From Microbacterium lushaniae (GTDB lineage: Bacteria; Actinomycetota; Actinomycetes; Actinomycetales; Microbacteriaceae), in NCBI RefSeq assembly GCF_008727775.1, contig NZ_CP044232.1:62001-126000 (forward strand): a stretch of 64,000 nucleotides of DNA, read 5' to 3'. How positions within the stretch are numbered: position 1 is the first letter of the stretch; the number at the start of each line of letters is the position of its first letter. Of the stretch, positions 51,307-59,918 are shown in pieces. The notes beneath the pieces were generated by a model. It did not search any database. It saw only the letters and a list, made by a program, of their open reading frames with translations, and was not told the origin of the DNA. A program made the position numbers and the translations under genes.

Positions 51307-52686
51307 GTGCGGGCACGCCTGGAGATCTCGCCCGACCGGATCGCGGCCGCGGCCCGCCGGGTGATGGCACGGTGCGAGGAGCTCGCCCGCGTGACGGCCA
51401 CCCCTGGACGCATCGAGCGGGTGTACCTCTCGCCCGAGCACGCGCGGGTCAATCGCCTGGCGGCGGAGTGGATGCGGGAGATCGGGATGACGTCGTGGCA
51501 GGACGCCGCCGGCAACCAGGTCGGACGCCTCCACCCTGGGCCCGGTTCGGCCTCCCCCGGATCGCTGAGCGGCGGCGACCCCGCGCGGTCGCTGAGCCCG
51601 TCGAAGCATCCGCACGCCGGCGCGCACGACGCGCCCGCCCTCCTGCTCGGCTCGCACCTGGACACCGTGCCCGACGCCGGTCGGTTCGACGGCATCGTCG
51701 GCGTACTGATGGCCCTGGAGGTCGCACGGCTGCTGCGCGCCACCCGCGACGACGGCACGGTCTACGCGCCCTTCCCCTTCGCGCTCGAAGTCATCGCGTT
51801 CTCCGACGAGGAGGGGACGCGGTTCGGCAAGGCGCTGCTGGGCTCCTCGGCCGTGGCGGGCGCGTGGGATGACTCGTGGTGGTCGCTGACCGATCGCGAC
51901 GGCGTGAGCCTCCGGCACGCGTTCCGCGAGTTCGGACTCGACCCCGGCCGCATCGGCGAGGCCGCACGGCGGCCCGACGAGCTCGTCGGCTACCTCGAGG
52001 CGCACATCGAGCAGGGTCCGGAGCTGGACCGTCGCGGCGAGGCGCTCGCCGTGGTGTCGTCGATCGCGAGCGCCCGGAGGTTCCAGCTCGTGGTGGAGGG
52101 CGAGGCCCGTCACGCCGGCGGCACCCCCTACGACATGCGGCGCGACGCGCTCCTGGGGGCGAGCGAGGCGGCGCTCGCGGTCGAACGGATCTGCCGCGGC
52201 GAGCATCACATCATCGGTACCGTCGGTCAGCTCGAGGCTTTCCCCGGCGCCGTCAACATCGTTCCGGGCGAGGCGCACTTCTCCCTCGACCTGCGCGGGG
52301 AGTTCGACGACACGCGTGATCGCGTGTGGCACGGCATCGCGCGGGAGCTCGACGCGATCATGGGCCGCCGCGGCTTGCGCTGGCATGCCCGCGAGGTGCA
52401 TTCGGCGCCGGCGGTGTTCTGCGCGCCGCTGCTGCAGGATGTCGTGCGCGCCGGCATCGGCGCGACCCTCGATCCCGGCGCCGACGGCCCCGCCCAGATC
52501 TTCAGCCGCGCCGGCCACGACGCGATGGCCCTCGGCGGCATCACCGACGTCGGGATGCTGTTCCTCCGCAACCCCGACGGCATCAGCCACCACCCGGACG
52601 AGGCGGTGTCGGCGGCCGACGTGGGTGCCGGCATCCGTGCGCTGGCGGAGTCGGTGCTGCACCTCGCCGCCGAGCCGCTAGTCTGA
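51307..52686 (+). CDS. allC: Allantoate amidohydrolase
   Basis: 459-aa M20-family metalloenzyme releasing ammonia and CO2 from allantoate to give S-ureidoglycine. Metal ligands in GSHLDTVPDAGRFDG and FSDEEGTRFG, then EAHIEQGPELDRRG, and lid residues HAGGTPYDMRRDA. Near residue 80 there is a non-family insert of about 30 residues (PGSASPGSLSGGDPAR, then SLSPSKH) encoded by repeat-like DNA at 51559-51608. GTG start three bases after the pucG stop. Confidence 0.92.
   Translation: MRARLEISPDRIAAAARRVMARCEELARVTATPGRIERVYLSPEHARVNRLAAEWMREIGMTSWQDAAGNQVGRLHPGPGSASPGSLSGGDPARSLSPSKHPHAGAHDAPALLLGSHLDTVPDAGRFDGIVGVLMALEVARLLRATRDDGTVYAPFPFALEVIAFSDEEGTRFGKALLGSSAVAGAWDDSWWSLTDRDGVSLRHAFREFGLDPGRIGEAARRPDELVGYLEAHIEQGPELDRRGEALAVVSSIASARRFQLVVEGEARHAGGTPYDMRRDALLGASEAALAVERICRGEHHIIGTVGQLEAFPGAVNIVPGEAHFSLDLRGEFDDTRDRVWHGIARELDAIMGRRGLRWHAREVHSAPAVFCAPLLQDVVRAGIGATLDPGADGPAQIFSRAGHDAMALGGITDVGMLFLRNPDGISHHPDEAVSAADVGAGIRALAESVLHLAAEPLV
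51559..51608. repeat. Repeat-like in-frame insert in allC
   Basis: GGATCGCTGAGC ... GGTCGCTGAGCCCGTCGAAGC: two TCGCTGAGC copies, the second followed by GTCGAAGC. This phrase is typical of a dispersed intergenic repeat of Microbacteriaceae (GGTCGnTGAGCnnGTCGAA, from general knowledge). It is translated as RSLSPSKH within a segment that AllC homologues should lack. Confidence 0.5.
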
Positions 52687-52746
52687 CCGCCCCGGCGGCA
52701 CTGCGCCGAAACGCCCCGAGGCGTGCCGGCTCCACCGGAAGGCTTC

Positions 52747-52762
52747 GTAACCACGGGGAAAC
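52747..52762 (+). promoter_or_regulatory. GlnR-like box upstream of the deaminase gene
   Basis: GTAAC-CACGGG-GAAAC, an exact GTnAC-n6-GAAAC match. Its centre is about 52 bases before the expected transcription start set by the TAGCGT box at 52794-52799. The same geometry occurs before the binding-protein gene at 55155. Confidence 0.6.
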
Positions 52763-52849
52763 ACACCGCCGCGTCCGTGTAACCCGCATCTCGTAGCGTG
52801 CCGGACGTCGCGGTCGCCCGGCTGCGTTGCTCCCACCCGAAGGATCCGC

Positions 52850-54217
52850 ATGTCTCTCCTGGTCACCGGCGCGCGCCTGATCACCATCCCCGCCGGCACC
52901 GACGACCCCGGGTACTTCGAGAACGGGTGGATGCTCGTGCGCGACGGTCGCATCGCCGCGCTCGGCGAGGGCGAACCCCCGCTCACGGCCGACGAGGTGC
53001 TCGACGTCGGCGGTGCCTTCGTCGCCCCCGGGTTCGTCTCGAGCCATTCGCACCTGTTCACCAGCGGCCTGCGGGGCCTCGGGGTGAGCGAGACGCTCTA
53101 CGGCTGGTGCGACTCGATGCTCGGCATGACCGCGGGCTTCACCCCGGAGGATGCGTACTGGTCGACGCTGCACGGGGCGCTGGATTTCCTCGCGAACGGC
53201 GTGACCACCGCCTACAACTTCACCGACCCGCTGCAGGCGTGGGAGCCCATGATCGACGGACGCCGCACCGGAACGGCGGCCCTGCGCGGTCTGGAGTACC
53301 ACACGCGTCAGGCCGATGGCTGCCGTGACGCCGGCATCCGCTTCGTCGACGCGATCGGGATGGATGCCACGGCCGGGTCGGACGAGGAGATCTTCGACCG
53401 CTTCGCCGCATCCGTCGCCCACACCCGCGCGATGGACCCCGCCCTCGCCCTGGGCGCCTCGATCATGGGGCAGGTGCAGTGGTCGCCGCGGGCGGATGCG
53501 GCGGAGGTCGAGGCGGAGGCGATGCGGCGGTTCGGCGTCACGAACCAGGCGCACTTCCTCGAGTCGCCGGAGGCCGTGCCGCTGCAGCAGTCCAAGTTCG
53601 CGATGTACCGGGATGCGGGCGCGCTGGGTCCGGCGATGATGTTCGGGCACTTCATCCAGACCACGCCCGAGATCATCGCCGAAGCCGCCGCCGCCGGCTC
53701 GTCGATGTCGTGGCAGCCCGCCTCGAACGGGCGCCTGGCTTCGGGGGTCGCGCTCGTGCCGGAGATGATCGGCGCCGGGATGAAGGTCGGCATGGGACTG
53801 GACGATCAGGCCTGCACCGACGTGTCGGACCCGTGGCAGAACATGCGCATGGGCATCGCGATGCAGCGGGCGCGCACGAAGGATCCGCTCGCGATGATGC
53901 CCGAGCGCGCGCTGCGACTGCACACGCTGGGCTCGGCGGAGATCCTGGGCGTCGCCGACCGCGTCGGCAGCCTCGAGGTGGGTAAGTTCGCCGACTTCGT
54001 CGTCGTCGATCCGCGGCGTCCCGACGTCGGTCCGCTGTGGCACCCCGTGCGCAGCTACGTGCTGTCGATGACGCCGCGCAACCTGCGGCAGGTGTACGTC
54101 GGGGGTGTGCTCGTGGACGAGGGCGGCGCCTCGACGAACCCACTCGCGTCCGAGGCATCCGCCCGCCTGCACGCCGATCTGCCGGCCCTGGCCGCCCGCA
54201 CCGCCCACCCCCGCTGA
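52850..54217 (+). CDS. ATZ/TRZ-type amidohydrolase, probable aromatic-base deaminase
   Basis: 455 aa. Metal ligands of the guanine deaminase/atrazine chlorohydrolase class: H66 and H68 in SSHSHLF, a histidine in NQAHFLES, another in MMFGHFIQT and aspartate in GLDDQACTD. N- and C-terminal beta-sandwich (LLVTGARLITI; VGKFADFVVVD). The substrate is likely a purine, pyrimidine or related heterocycle, given the neighbouring ABC transporter and adenine deaminase-like enzyme; the family cannot be narrowed by eye. ATG with GAAGGA ahead. Confidence 0.8.
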   Translation: MSLLVTGARLITIPAGTDDPGYFENGWMLVRDGRIAALGEGEPPLTADEVLDVGGAFVAPGFVSSHSHLFTSGLRGLGVSETLYGWCDSMLGMTAGFTPEDAYWSTLHGALDFLANGVTTAYNFTDPLQAWEPMIDGRRTGTAALRGLEYHTRQADGCRDAGIRFVDAIGMDATAGSDEEIFDRFAASVAHTRAMDPALALGASIMGQVQWSPRADAAEVEAEAMRRFGVTNQAHFLESPEAVPLQQSKFAMYRDAGALGPAMMFGHFIQTTPEIIAEAAAAGSSMSWQPASNGRLASGVALVPEMIGAGMKVGMGLDDQACTDVSDPWQNMRMGIAMQRARTKDPLAMMPERALRLHTLGSAEILGVADRVGSLEVGKFADFVVVDPRRPDVGPLWHPVRSYVLSMTPRNLRQVYVGGVLVDEGGASTNPLASEASARLHADLPALAARTAHPR

Positions 54218-54260
54218 CCGGCCGGCGTCCCCGCTCCGTCTCCCGCTTGCTCGCACCGCC

Positions 54261-54338
54261 CGAACTCCTCAAGATCGCGCTTCATAGCCCCGCAATAAGC
54301 CGATTCGCGTCCTTTCCGGGCCGATCTTGAGGAGTTCG
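54261..54338. repeat. Palindromic repeat D1 (ACTCCTCAAGAT family)
   Basis: CGAACTCCTCAAGATCG at the left and CGATCTTGAGGAGTTCG at the right form a perfect 17-bp outer stem around about 44 bases. Directly downstream of the deaminase gene. Confidence 0.8.
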
Positions 54339-54488
54339 GTCAGCGGCGGCATGCCGCTGTGCCGGCGGGAGGCGCTGCGGCGCGCATGCCGCTGTGCCCG
54401 GCGGGGAGGCGCTTGCTCCGGCGAGGGTGTGCGCGGCGGCGAGTCGGTCAATCTTCCACGGGCCTGTCTCCGACGCCTCCGGTCGCCC

Positions 54489-54564
54489 GAACTCCTCAAG
54501 ATCGCGCCGCAAAGGCCCGCAACAGGCCGACCCGCGGCCTATTCGAGCCGATGTTGAGGAGTTC
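54489..54564. repeat. Palindromic repeat D2 (ACTCCTCAAGAT family)
   Basis: Same ends as D1, with loop sequence CGCCGCAAAGGCCCGCAA and GGCCGACCCGCGG. The right arm has one change (GATGTTGAGG). Confidence 0.8.
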
Positions 54565-54659
54565 AGGCCGGGGCGGCGCACGCCGCCTGCCGGTGGGGAA
54601 AGGTGTGCGTGGCGGCTAGGCCTCTCCACACGGGCCTCCCTGCGGCGCCTCCCGCCCCC

Positions 54660-54736
54660 GAACTCCTCAAAATCGCGCCGCAAAGGCCCGCAATAGGCCG
54701 ACCCGCGCCCGATTCGAGCCGATGTTGAGGAGTTCG
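54660..54736. repeat. Palindromic repeat D3 (ACTCCTCAAGAT family)
   Basis: Near-copy of D2, including the loop and the GATGTTGAGG change. The spacer before it (GTGTGCG.GGCGGC and CACGGGCCT) also resembles the spacer before D2, so D2 and D3 are a diverged tandem duplication of about 170 bp. Confidence 0.8.
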
Positions 54737-54814
54737 GGCCGGAGCGGAACCGGGAGGGCGGGCCGGAGCGGAACCCGGGAGGACGGCGCGGGAGTCGGGC
54801 GGGCGGGCCGGGGT

Positions 54815-54900
54815 GCCCGGCGGCGAGGCCGGGCGGCGAGGCCGGGCGGCGAGGCCGAGAGGCAGGGCCGGGCGGCGAGGCCGGCAGTCGGGGCCGGGCG
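54815..54900. repeat. G-rich 13-bp tandem repeat
   Basis: GGCGGCGAGGCCG repeated about four to five times with variation (GGCAGGGCCG, GGCAGTCGGGGCCG). Strand-asymmetric G-runs might form quadruplex structures upstream of the transporter promoter. Confidence 0.6.
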
Positions 54901-54986
54901 TGCGGCGGAAGCCCCGCCGGCATGTGCCGGGCGGCCGAGGGGCGGAGGCCACGCCGGGAGGCAATAGGGATGCGGCCGGAGTACGT

Positions 54987-55002
54987 GTAACGGCGCCGAA
55001 AC
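54987..55002 (+). promoter_or_regulatory. GlnR-like box upstream of the ABC transporter operon
   Basis: GTAAC-GGCGCC-GAAAC, an exact match to GTnAC-n6-GAAAC. A TACCGT box lies at 55035-55040, putting the box centre about 52 bases before the expected start, as at 52747. Confidence 0.6.
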
Positions 55003-55154
55003 ACCGGACCAGTGTTGGTGAAATCTACATCCCATACCGTGGCGAATGCCGAGGCCGGCTCCGCGCCGAACGAAGCATGCGCACACCGTCGAGCCCCGAG
55101 GGCGGCACCGCGACCCCTACCCGAATGCACCACTGGCATCTGGAGACACAGCAC

Positions 55155-56234
55155 ATGACGTTCTTCTCTTCCCGGCGCGCACCCCGCGCCACCGCGGCCC
55201 TCGCCGCAGTCGCCCTGTCCGCCCTCGCCCTCACCGCGTGCGCCGGAGGCTCCGGCTCCGGCTCGCCCTCCGAGCCCTCGGATGACGGGGTCGAGAGCTT
55301 CGGCGAGATCACCCTGCAGCTCAGCTGGATCCTGAACGAGGAATTCGCCGGCGAGTACTTCGCCGACAGCAACGGCTACTTCGAGGAGGCCGGTTTCGAC
55401 GCCGTCAACCTCGTCCCCGGACCGTCCACGGGCGTGGCCGAACTGGTCAGCGGCACCGCCGACATCGCGCTGAGCGACTCGGTGGCCATCGGCACCGCCA
55501 TCGCGAACGAGGGCGCTCCGCTGAAGATCATCGGTGCGACGTTCCAGGCCAACCCGTTCACGGTCCTCTCGCTCGCGGAGGGCGGCGACATCGCCACGCC
55601 CGACGACCTCAAGGGCAAGAAGATCGGCGTTCAGGACTCCAACCGGTCGCTGTTCAGCGCACTGCTGGCCGCCAACGACATCGACCCCGGCGAACTGACC
55701 ATCGTCCCGGTGCAGTACGACCCGGCGCCCCTGGTCAACGGCGAGGTCGACGGCTTCATGTCCTACATCACCAACGAGGCGATCTCGGTGGAGATGGCGG
55801 GCCTGGCGACCACGAACCTGCAGCTCGCCGACAACGGCCTGCCGTTCGTCGCCGAGACCGTCACCGTCACGCACGACACGCTCGAGAACAAGCGGGAGAT
55901 GCTGAAGGCCTTCCTCGTCGCCGAGATCCGCGGCTGGACCGACGCCGTGAACGACGCGCAGGGCGGAGCCGACCTCGCCCTCGAGGTGTACGGCAAGGAC
56001 CTCGACCTCGACCCGGCCAAGACCCTCGCCGGATCCGAGGCGCAGAACCTCCTCGTCGTCTCCGCCGAGACGGAGGAGAACGGCCTGTTCACCATCTCCG
56101 AGCAGCTGCAGGAGATGACCGTGAAGAGCCTCGCCGGCGCCGGCATCGAGGTCGCCGCCGAAGACCTGTTCGACCTCAGCCTGCTGGCCGAGATCTACGA
56201 CGAGAACCCCGACCTCATCGCCTACCAGCGCTGA
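55155..56234 (+). CDS. NMT1/THI5-type ABC substrate-binding lipoprotein
   Basis: 359 aa. Signal with lipobox LTAC (about residue 26), Gly/Ser linker, then an NMT1-like domain: [57 protein letters not shown] and [15 protein letters not shown]. Such proteins bind pyrimidine-, taurine- or riboflavin-like ligands. Here the setting suggests a nucleobase or ureide. The ATG at 55155 is the start that gives a proper lipoprotein signal; the frame is open far upstream through repeat DNA. Confidence 0.85.
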   Translation: MTFFSSRRAPRATAALAAVALSALALTACAGGSGSGSPSEPSDDGVESFGEITLQLSWILNEEFAGEYFADSNGYFEEAGFDAVNLVPGPSTGVAELVSGTADIALSDSVAIGTAIANEGAPLKIIGATFQANPFTVLSLAEGGDIATPDDLKGKKIGVQDSNRSLFSALLAANDIDPGELTIVPVQYDPAPLVNGEVDGFMSYITNEAISVEMAGLATTNLQLADNGLPFVAETVTVTHDTLENKREMLKAFLVAEIRGWTDAVNDAQGGADLALEVYGKDLDLDPAKTLAGSEAQNLLVVSAETEENGLFTISEQLQEMTVKSLAGAGIEVAAEDLFDLSLLAEIYDENPDLIAYQR

Positions 56235-56257
56235 GATCCCGTCCAACGGAGCATCAC

Positions 56258-57082
56258 GTGACCGACACGGCCACTCTCGCCGGTGCCCAGGGGACCACCC
56301 TGGGCACCGGCCTCCAGATCACCGGCCTCAACAAGGTCTTCAGCGTGGGACGCAAGAGCGTCGTCGCCCTGCAGAACGCCGATCTCCACACCGAGCAGGG
56401 CACGTTCCTGTCGCTGCTGGGACCGTCCGGATGCGGCAAATCGACGATCCTCCGCATCCTCGCGGGCCTGGAAGACCCGACCAGCGGCACGACGCGCGTC
56501 GACGGCAAGAGCCCCAAGCAGCTGCGGAAGGCGAACGAGCTCGGCATCGCGTTCCAGGACTCCGCGCTGCTGCCCTGGCGCAGCGTGCAGTCCAACATCC
56601 AGCTCCCGTTCGAAGTCGCCGGCAAGCCCGTCGACAGGGCGTACGTGAACGAGATGATCCAGCTCGTCGGTCTGAAGGGCTTCGAGAAGGCCAAGCCCGC
56701 GCAGTTGTCGGGCGGGATGCGGCAGCGTGTGTCGATCGCGCGCTCGCTCATCATGAAGCCCTCGGTGCTGCTGTTCGACGAGCCCTTCGGCGCACTCGAC
56801 GACATGACGCGGCAGAAGCTGAACCTCGAGCTGCTGCGGATCTGGACCGAGAAGCCGGCCACGACGCTCCTGGTCACCCACGGCATCTCGGAGGCGATCT
56901 TCCTCTCCGACCAGGTCGCGGTCATGAGCGCGCGCCCCGGCCGCATCAAAGAGGTCATGACGATCGACCTCCCCCGCCCCCGCACCCCGGAGATGATGCG
57001 CACGCCCGAGTTCCACGCGTACGTCGATCACGCATCCGAGCTGCTCTTCGGCGCGGGGGGCGCCGCCGCCGATGACCACTGA
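56258..57082 (+). CDS. ABC transporter ATPase (SsuB/TauB class)
   Basis: 274 aa, GTG at 56258. Walker [11 protein letters not shown]-loop [12 protein letters not shown], signature [15 protein letters not shown], Walker [17 protein letters not shown]-loop VTHGISEA. C-terminal region short. It overlaps the first permease start by 11 bases. Serves the NMT1-type importer. Confidence 0.9.
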   Translation: MTDTATLAGAQGTTLGTGLQITGLNKVFSVGRKSVVALQNADLHTEQGTFLSLLGPSGCGKSTILRILAGLEDPTSGTTRVDGKSPKQLRKANELGIAFQDSALLPWRSVQSNIQLPFEVAGKPVDRAYVNEMIQLVGLKGFEKAKPAQLSGGMRQRVSIARSLIMKPSVLLFDEPFGALDDMTRQKLNLELLRIWTEKPATTLLVTHGISEAIFLSDQVAVMSARPGRIKEVMTIDLPRPRTPEMMRTPEFHAYVDHASELLFGAGGAAADDH

Positions 57083-57908
57083 CGCAGCCAAGGCCCGCGC
57101 GATCCAGTGGGAGGACATCCGCCTCCCGGCGTGGCTCACGGGTCTCATCGGCGTCGTGGGCGTCGTCGCGCTGTGGTGGATTCTCGCCGCCACCGTGTTC
57201 GCGAACGTCGGCCCCGGCGGGGCGCAGGCGATCCCGACCCCGCCCCAGGTGGTGGGGGAGTTCTTCGCCACGGGGTGGGAGTTCTACGTCCGCAACTTCT
57301 CCGTCACCCTCGCCGAGGCCGGCATCGGCTACGCGTGGGGCAATGGACTCGCGCTCCTGCTCGCGGCGCTCGTGCTGATCGTGCCGCGGCTGGAGGGGGT
57401 CGTGATGCAGGTCGCGATCCTCACCTACTGCGTGCCGATCGTGGCGATCGGCCTGCTGATCGTCGTGATCGTGCCCGTCCCCGCCGCCGGCGACCCCTCG
57501 CCCACCGCGGTCATCCTCGCCGCTCTCAGCTGCTTCTTCACGACCGTCGTCGGGGCGCTCCTGGGCTTGAAGGCCGCCGACAGGGCGAGCCTGGACGTGA
57601 TCACCGTCTACGGCGGATCGCGTCTCACCCAGCTGCGCAAGGTGCGCCTGATCGCCTCGCTTCCCAGCATCCTCAACGCCCTGCAGATCGCCGTGCCCGC
57701 CGCCTTCCTCGGCGCCGTGCTGGGGGAGTTCTTCGGCAAGATCACGGTGGGCGTGGGCCCCGCCATGATCTCCGCCCAGCAGGCGCTCAACGCCGCCCGC
57801 GTGTGGGATGTGGCGCTCGTATCGGGGGCGGTGGCCCTCGTCGGCTACGGCCTGCTCGGTGTCGTGGCGCGCGCCGTCGCGCCCTGGTCGAAGGGGTCCG
57901 CACGATGA
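57072..57908 (+). CDS. ABC transporter permease 1 of the NMT1-type importer
   Basis: 278 aa with six membrane spans and the BPD_transp_1 motif with the EAA loop ([24 protein letters not shown]). ATG inside the ATPase gene end; its stop overlaps permease 2. NMT1-type importers commonly use one permease as homodimer, so two adjacent, distinct permeases suggest a heterodimer. Confidence 0.88.
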   Translation: MTTDAAKARAIQWEDIRLPAWLTGLIGVVGVVALWWILAATVFANVGPGGAQAIPTPPQVVGEFFATGWEFYVRNFSVTLAEAGIGYAWGNGLALLLAALVLIVPRLEGVVMQVAILTYCVPIVAIGLLIVVIVPVPAAGDPSPTAVILAALSCFFTTVVGALLGLKAADRASLDVITVYGGSRLTQLRKVRLIASLPSILNALQIAVPAAFLGAVLGEFFGKITVGVGPAMISAQQALNAARVWDVALVSGAVALVGYGLLGVVARAVAPWSKGSAR

Positions 57909-58789
57909 CCGACGTCCTGGCATCCTCCACGCTGGTGGTCCCCGGTGCCGCCCAGCAGTCCACGCGCCTGGATGCGGACATCCGTCGTGAATCCCGCAGG
58001 GCGACGGTGCGCGCCCTCAGTCGCAGCATCCTCACCTTCGTCCTCACCCTCGTCGCGGTGACGGCCATCTGGGTGGGGGCGCTGTGGGTGTTCCAGATCT
58101 CGCCGTACGTCGGCAAGGGGCCGCTGGAGGTGTGGAACTTCCTCTTCGCCGTGCCCAACGCCGCGGCGAACCGGGCGCAGATGTTCGGTCAGCTGGGAGA
58201 GACCCTCGGTCACGCGGCGGTCGGCTTCGGCGCGGGCCTCGCGGTGGCGCTGATCGTCGCGATCGTGTTCCAGCTGAGCAAGGGCGTCGAGCACGCGCTC
58301 ATGCCGCTGGCGATGCTGCTGCGCTCGGTGCCGCTGGTGGCGATGGCGCCCGTGATCATCCTCATCTTCGGCCGCGAGTTCGCTTCGGTGGCCGTGATCG
58401 GCGGCATCGTCGTGCTCTTCCCTGCGCTGGTCACGATCGCGTCCGGGCTGAAGTCGGCCTCGCCGCAGATGAACGACCTCATCTCGGTGTACGGCGGCAG
58501 CTCGTGGACGCGCCTGCGGAAGGTGGCCCTTCCCAGCTCGCTGCCGGAGTTCTTCGCCGCCGTGCGCATCTCGGTGCCCGGCGCGCTCACCGGTGCGCTG
58601 CTGGCCGAGTGGCTGGCTGTGGGCGGTGGCATCGGCGGGGCGGTGGGTGGCTACATCGCCGCCGCACAGTTCTCCGCCATGTGGACCGCCGTCGTGCTCG
58701 TGACCGGCACCGCGCTCGTGGTGTACAACCTCGTGCAGATCGTGGAGTCGGTCGTGCTGGCCCGCATGGGGATGGCCGACCGTTCCTGA
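57905..58789 (+). CDS. ABC transporter permease 2 of the NMT1-type importer
   Basis: 294 aa from ATG 57905 (the frame is open upstream inside permease 1). A hydrophilic N-terminus of about 45 residues, then six spans and an EAA loop (NDLISVYGGSSWTRLRKVAL) similar to that of permease 1. Last gene of the transporter, 48 bases before the adenine deaminase-like gene. Confidence 0.88.
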   Translation: MTDVLASSTLVVPGAAQQSTRLDADIRRESRRATVRALSRSILTFVLTLVAVTAIWVGALWVFQISPYVGKGPLEVWNFLFAVPNAAANRAQMFGQLGETLGHAAVGFGAGLAVALIVAIVFQLSKGVEHALMPLAMLLRSVPLVAMAPVIILIFGREFASVAVIGGIVVLFPALVTIASGLKSASPQMNDLISVYGGSSWTRLRKVALPSSLPEFFAAVRISVPGALTGALLAEWLAVGGGIGGAVGGYIAAAQFSAMWTAVVLVTGTALVVYNLVQIVESVVLARMGMADRS

Positions 58790-58837
58790 GCACCCCGCGC
58801 TCTTTCTCACCTCACCCGTCCGACCCGAAGGAACCGT

Positions 58838-59905
58838 ATGACCACCCCCGTCGACTTCGACCTCACCGCTTTCGCCCACGGCCTGCCCAAGGCCGAGCTC
58901 CATCTGCACCTGGAGGGGACGCTGGAGCCGGAGCTGAAGTTCGCCCTCGCTGCTCGCAACGGCATCGAGCTGCCCGAGAAGACCGTGGAGGAGGTGCGCG
59001 CCACCTATGACTTCACCGATCTGACCAGCTTCCTCGCGGTGTACTACCCCGCGATGCGGGTGCTGCAGACGGCCGAGGACTTCCACGATCTGGCGTGGGC
59101 GTACCTGCTGAAGGCGAAGGAGCAGGGCGTCGTGCACGCGGAGATGTTCTTCGACCCGCAGGCGCACACGAGCCGCGGCGTGCCGTTCGAGAACGTCATC
59201 ACCGGCTACCGCCGCGCCGCCGTCCGGGCGCAGGACGAGCTCGGCATCAGCGCGGAGCTCATCCTGTGCTTCCTGCGCGACTTCTCCGCCGAGTACGCCA
59301 TGGCGACCCTCATGGAGGCGCTGCCGTACAAGGCGTGGATCCTCGGGGTCGGCCTGGACTCGGACGAGCGTGACAACCCGCCGACGAAGTTCGCGGCCGT
59401 CTTCGCACGCGCCAAGGCGGAGGGCTTCTTCCTGACGATGCACTGCGACATCGACCAGGTCGGTTCGATCGACAACATCCGCGCCGTCCTGGAGGACATC
59501 GGCGTGGACCGGATCGATCACGGGACCAACATCGTGGAAGACCCGGCGCTGGTCGCCCTCGCGAAGGAACGCGGACTCGGCTTCACGACGTGCCCCGTAT
59601 CGAACTCGTTCGTGACCGAGCAGATGAAGGCCGACGAGATCGTGGGACTGCTGCGCGAAGGCGTGCGGGTCATGGTCAACTCCGACGACCCCGCCTACTT
59701 CGGCGCCTACGTGGGCGACAACTACGTCGCGCTCGCCGAGCAGGCCGGCCTGACCCCGACCGAACTCGTACAGCTCGCGGTCAACTCGTTCGAGGCGGCC
59801 TGGCTGACCCCGGCCCGGCGCGCGGCGTACATCGCGGCCATCGAGGAGTACGCCACGGCGCAGGGAGTACCCCTGCCGGCGCAGGGAGTGCGGCTCCCGG
59901 CGTAG
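58838..59905 (+). CDS. Adenine/adenosine deaminase family enzyme
   Basis: 355 aa. Zinc site H22 and H24 in PKAELHLHLEGTLEPELKF, catalytic region THCDIDQV-like (LTMHCDIDQVGS), DRIDHGTN and VNSDDPAYFG. The short substrate pocket and EGTLEPE spacing look more like the adenine deaminase (Aah1/ADE) branch than adenosine deaminase, though by eye I cannot settle it. The C-terminus carries a small duplication (AQGVPLPAQGVRLPA). Converts adenine to hypoxanthine, which xanthine dehydrogenase (62083) would take further. Confidence 0.85.
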   Translation: MTTPVDFDLTAFAHGLPKAELHLHLEGTLEPELKFALAARNGIELPEKTVEEVRATYDFTDLTSFLAVYYPAMRVLQTAEDFHDLAWAYLLKAKEQGVVHAEMFFDPQAHTSRGVPFENVITGYRRAAVRAQDELGISAELILCFLRDFSAEYAMATLMEALPYKAWILGVGLDSDERDNPPTKFAAVFARAKAEGFFLTMHCDIDQVGSIDNIRAVLEDIGVDRIDHGTNIVEDPALVALAKERGLGFTTCPVSNSFVTEQMKADEIVGLLREGVRVMVNSDDPAYFGAYVGDNYVALAEQAGLTPTELVQLAVNSFEAAWLTPARRAAYIAAIEEYATAQGVPLPAQGVRLPA

Positions 59906-59918
59906 GAGCGCACCCACC

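Larger units (their letters stand above)
54218..55154. other. 937-bp intergenic region: repeats and promoter, no gene
   Basis: Contains three ACTCCTCAAGATCG palindromes (54261, 54489, 54660), a doubled 36-bp segment around 54345-54420, a G-rich 13-bp tandem run (54815-54900), then the GlnR-like box and promoter of the binding-protein gene. Frames here are long only because stop codons are rare in GC-rich DNA; none has a start with ribosome site or a protein-like composition. Confidence 0.75.

Noticed and set aside
48570..51872. 1100-codon plus-strand frame and the matching minus-strand frame over the amidase, pucG and allC
   Set aside because: Both are shadows of the well-supported enzymes in other frames; frame length comes from scarcity of stop codons.
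54261..54736. The three D palindromes as a CRISPR array
   Set aside because: Repeats are about 77 bases, self-complementary, with unequal spacers (151 and 95 bases) that themselves are similar; no cas genes nearby.
54282..56246. 654-codon minus-strand frame opposite the binding protein and the repeat array
   Set aside because: Antisense to a clear lipoprotein gene, then repetitive Arg/Pro/Ser sequence through palindromic repeats.
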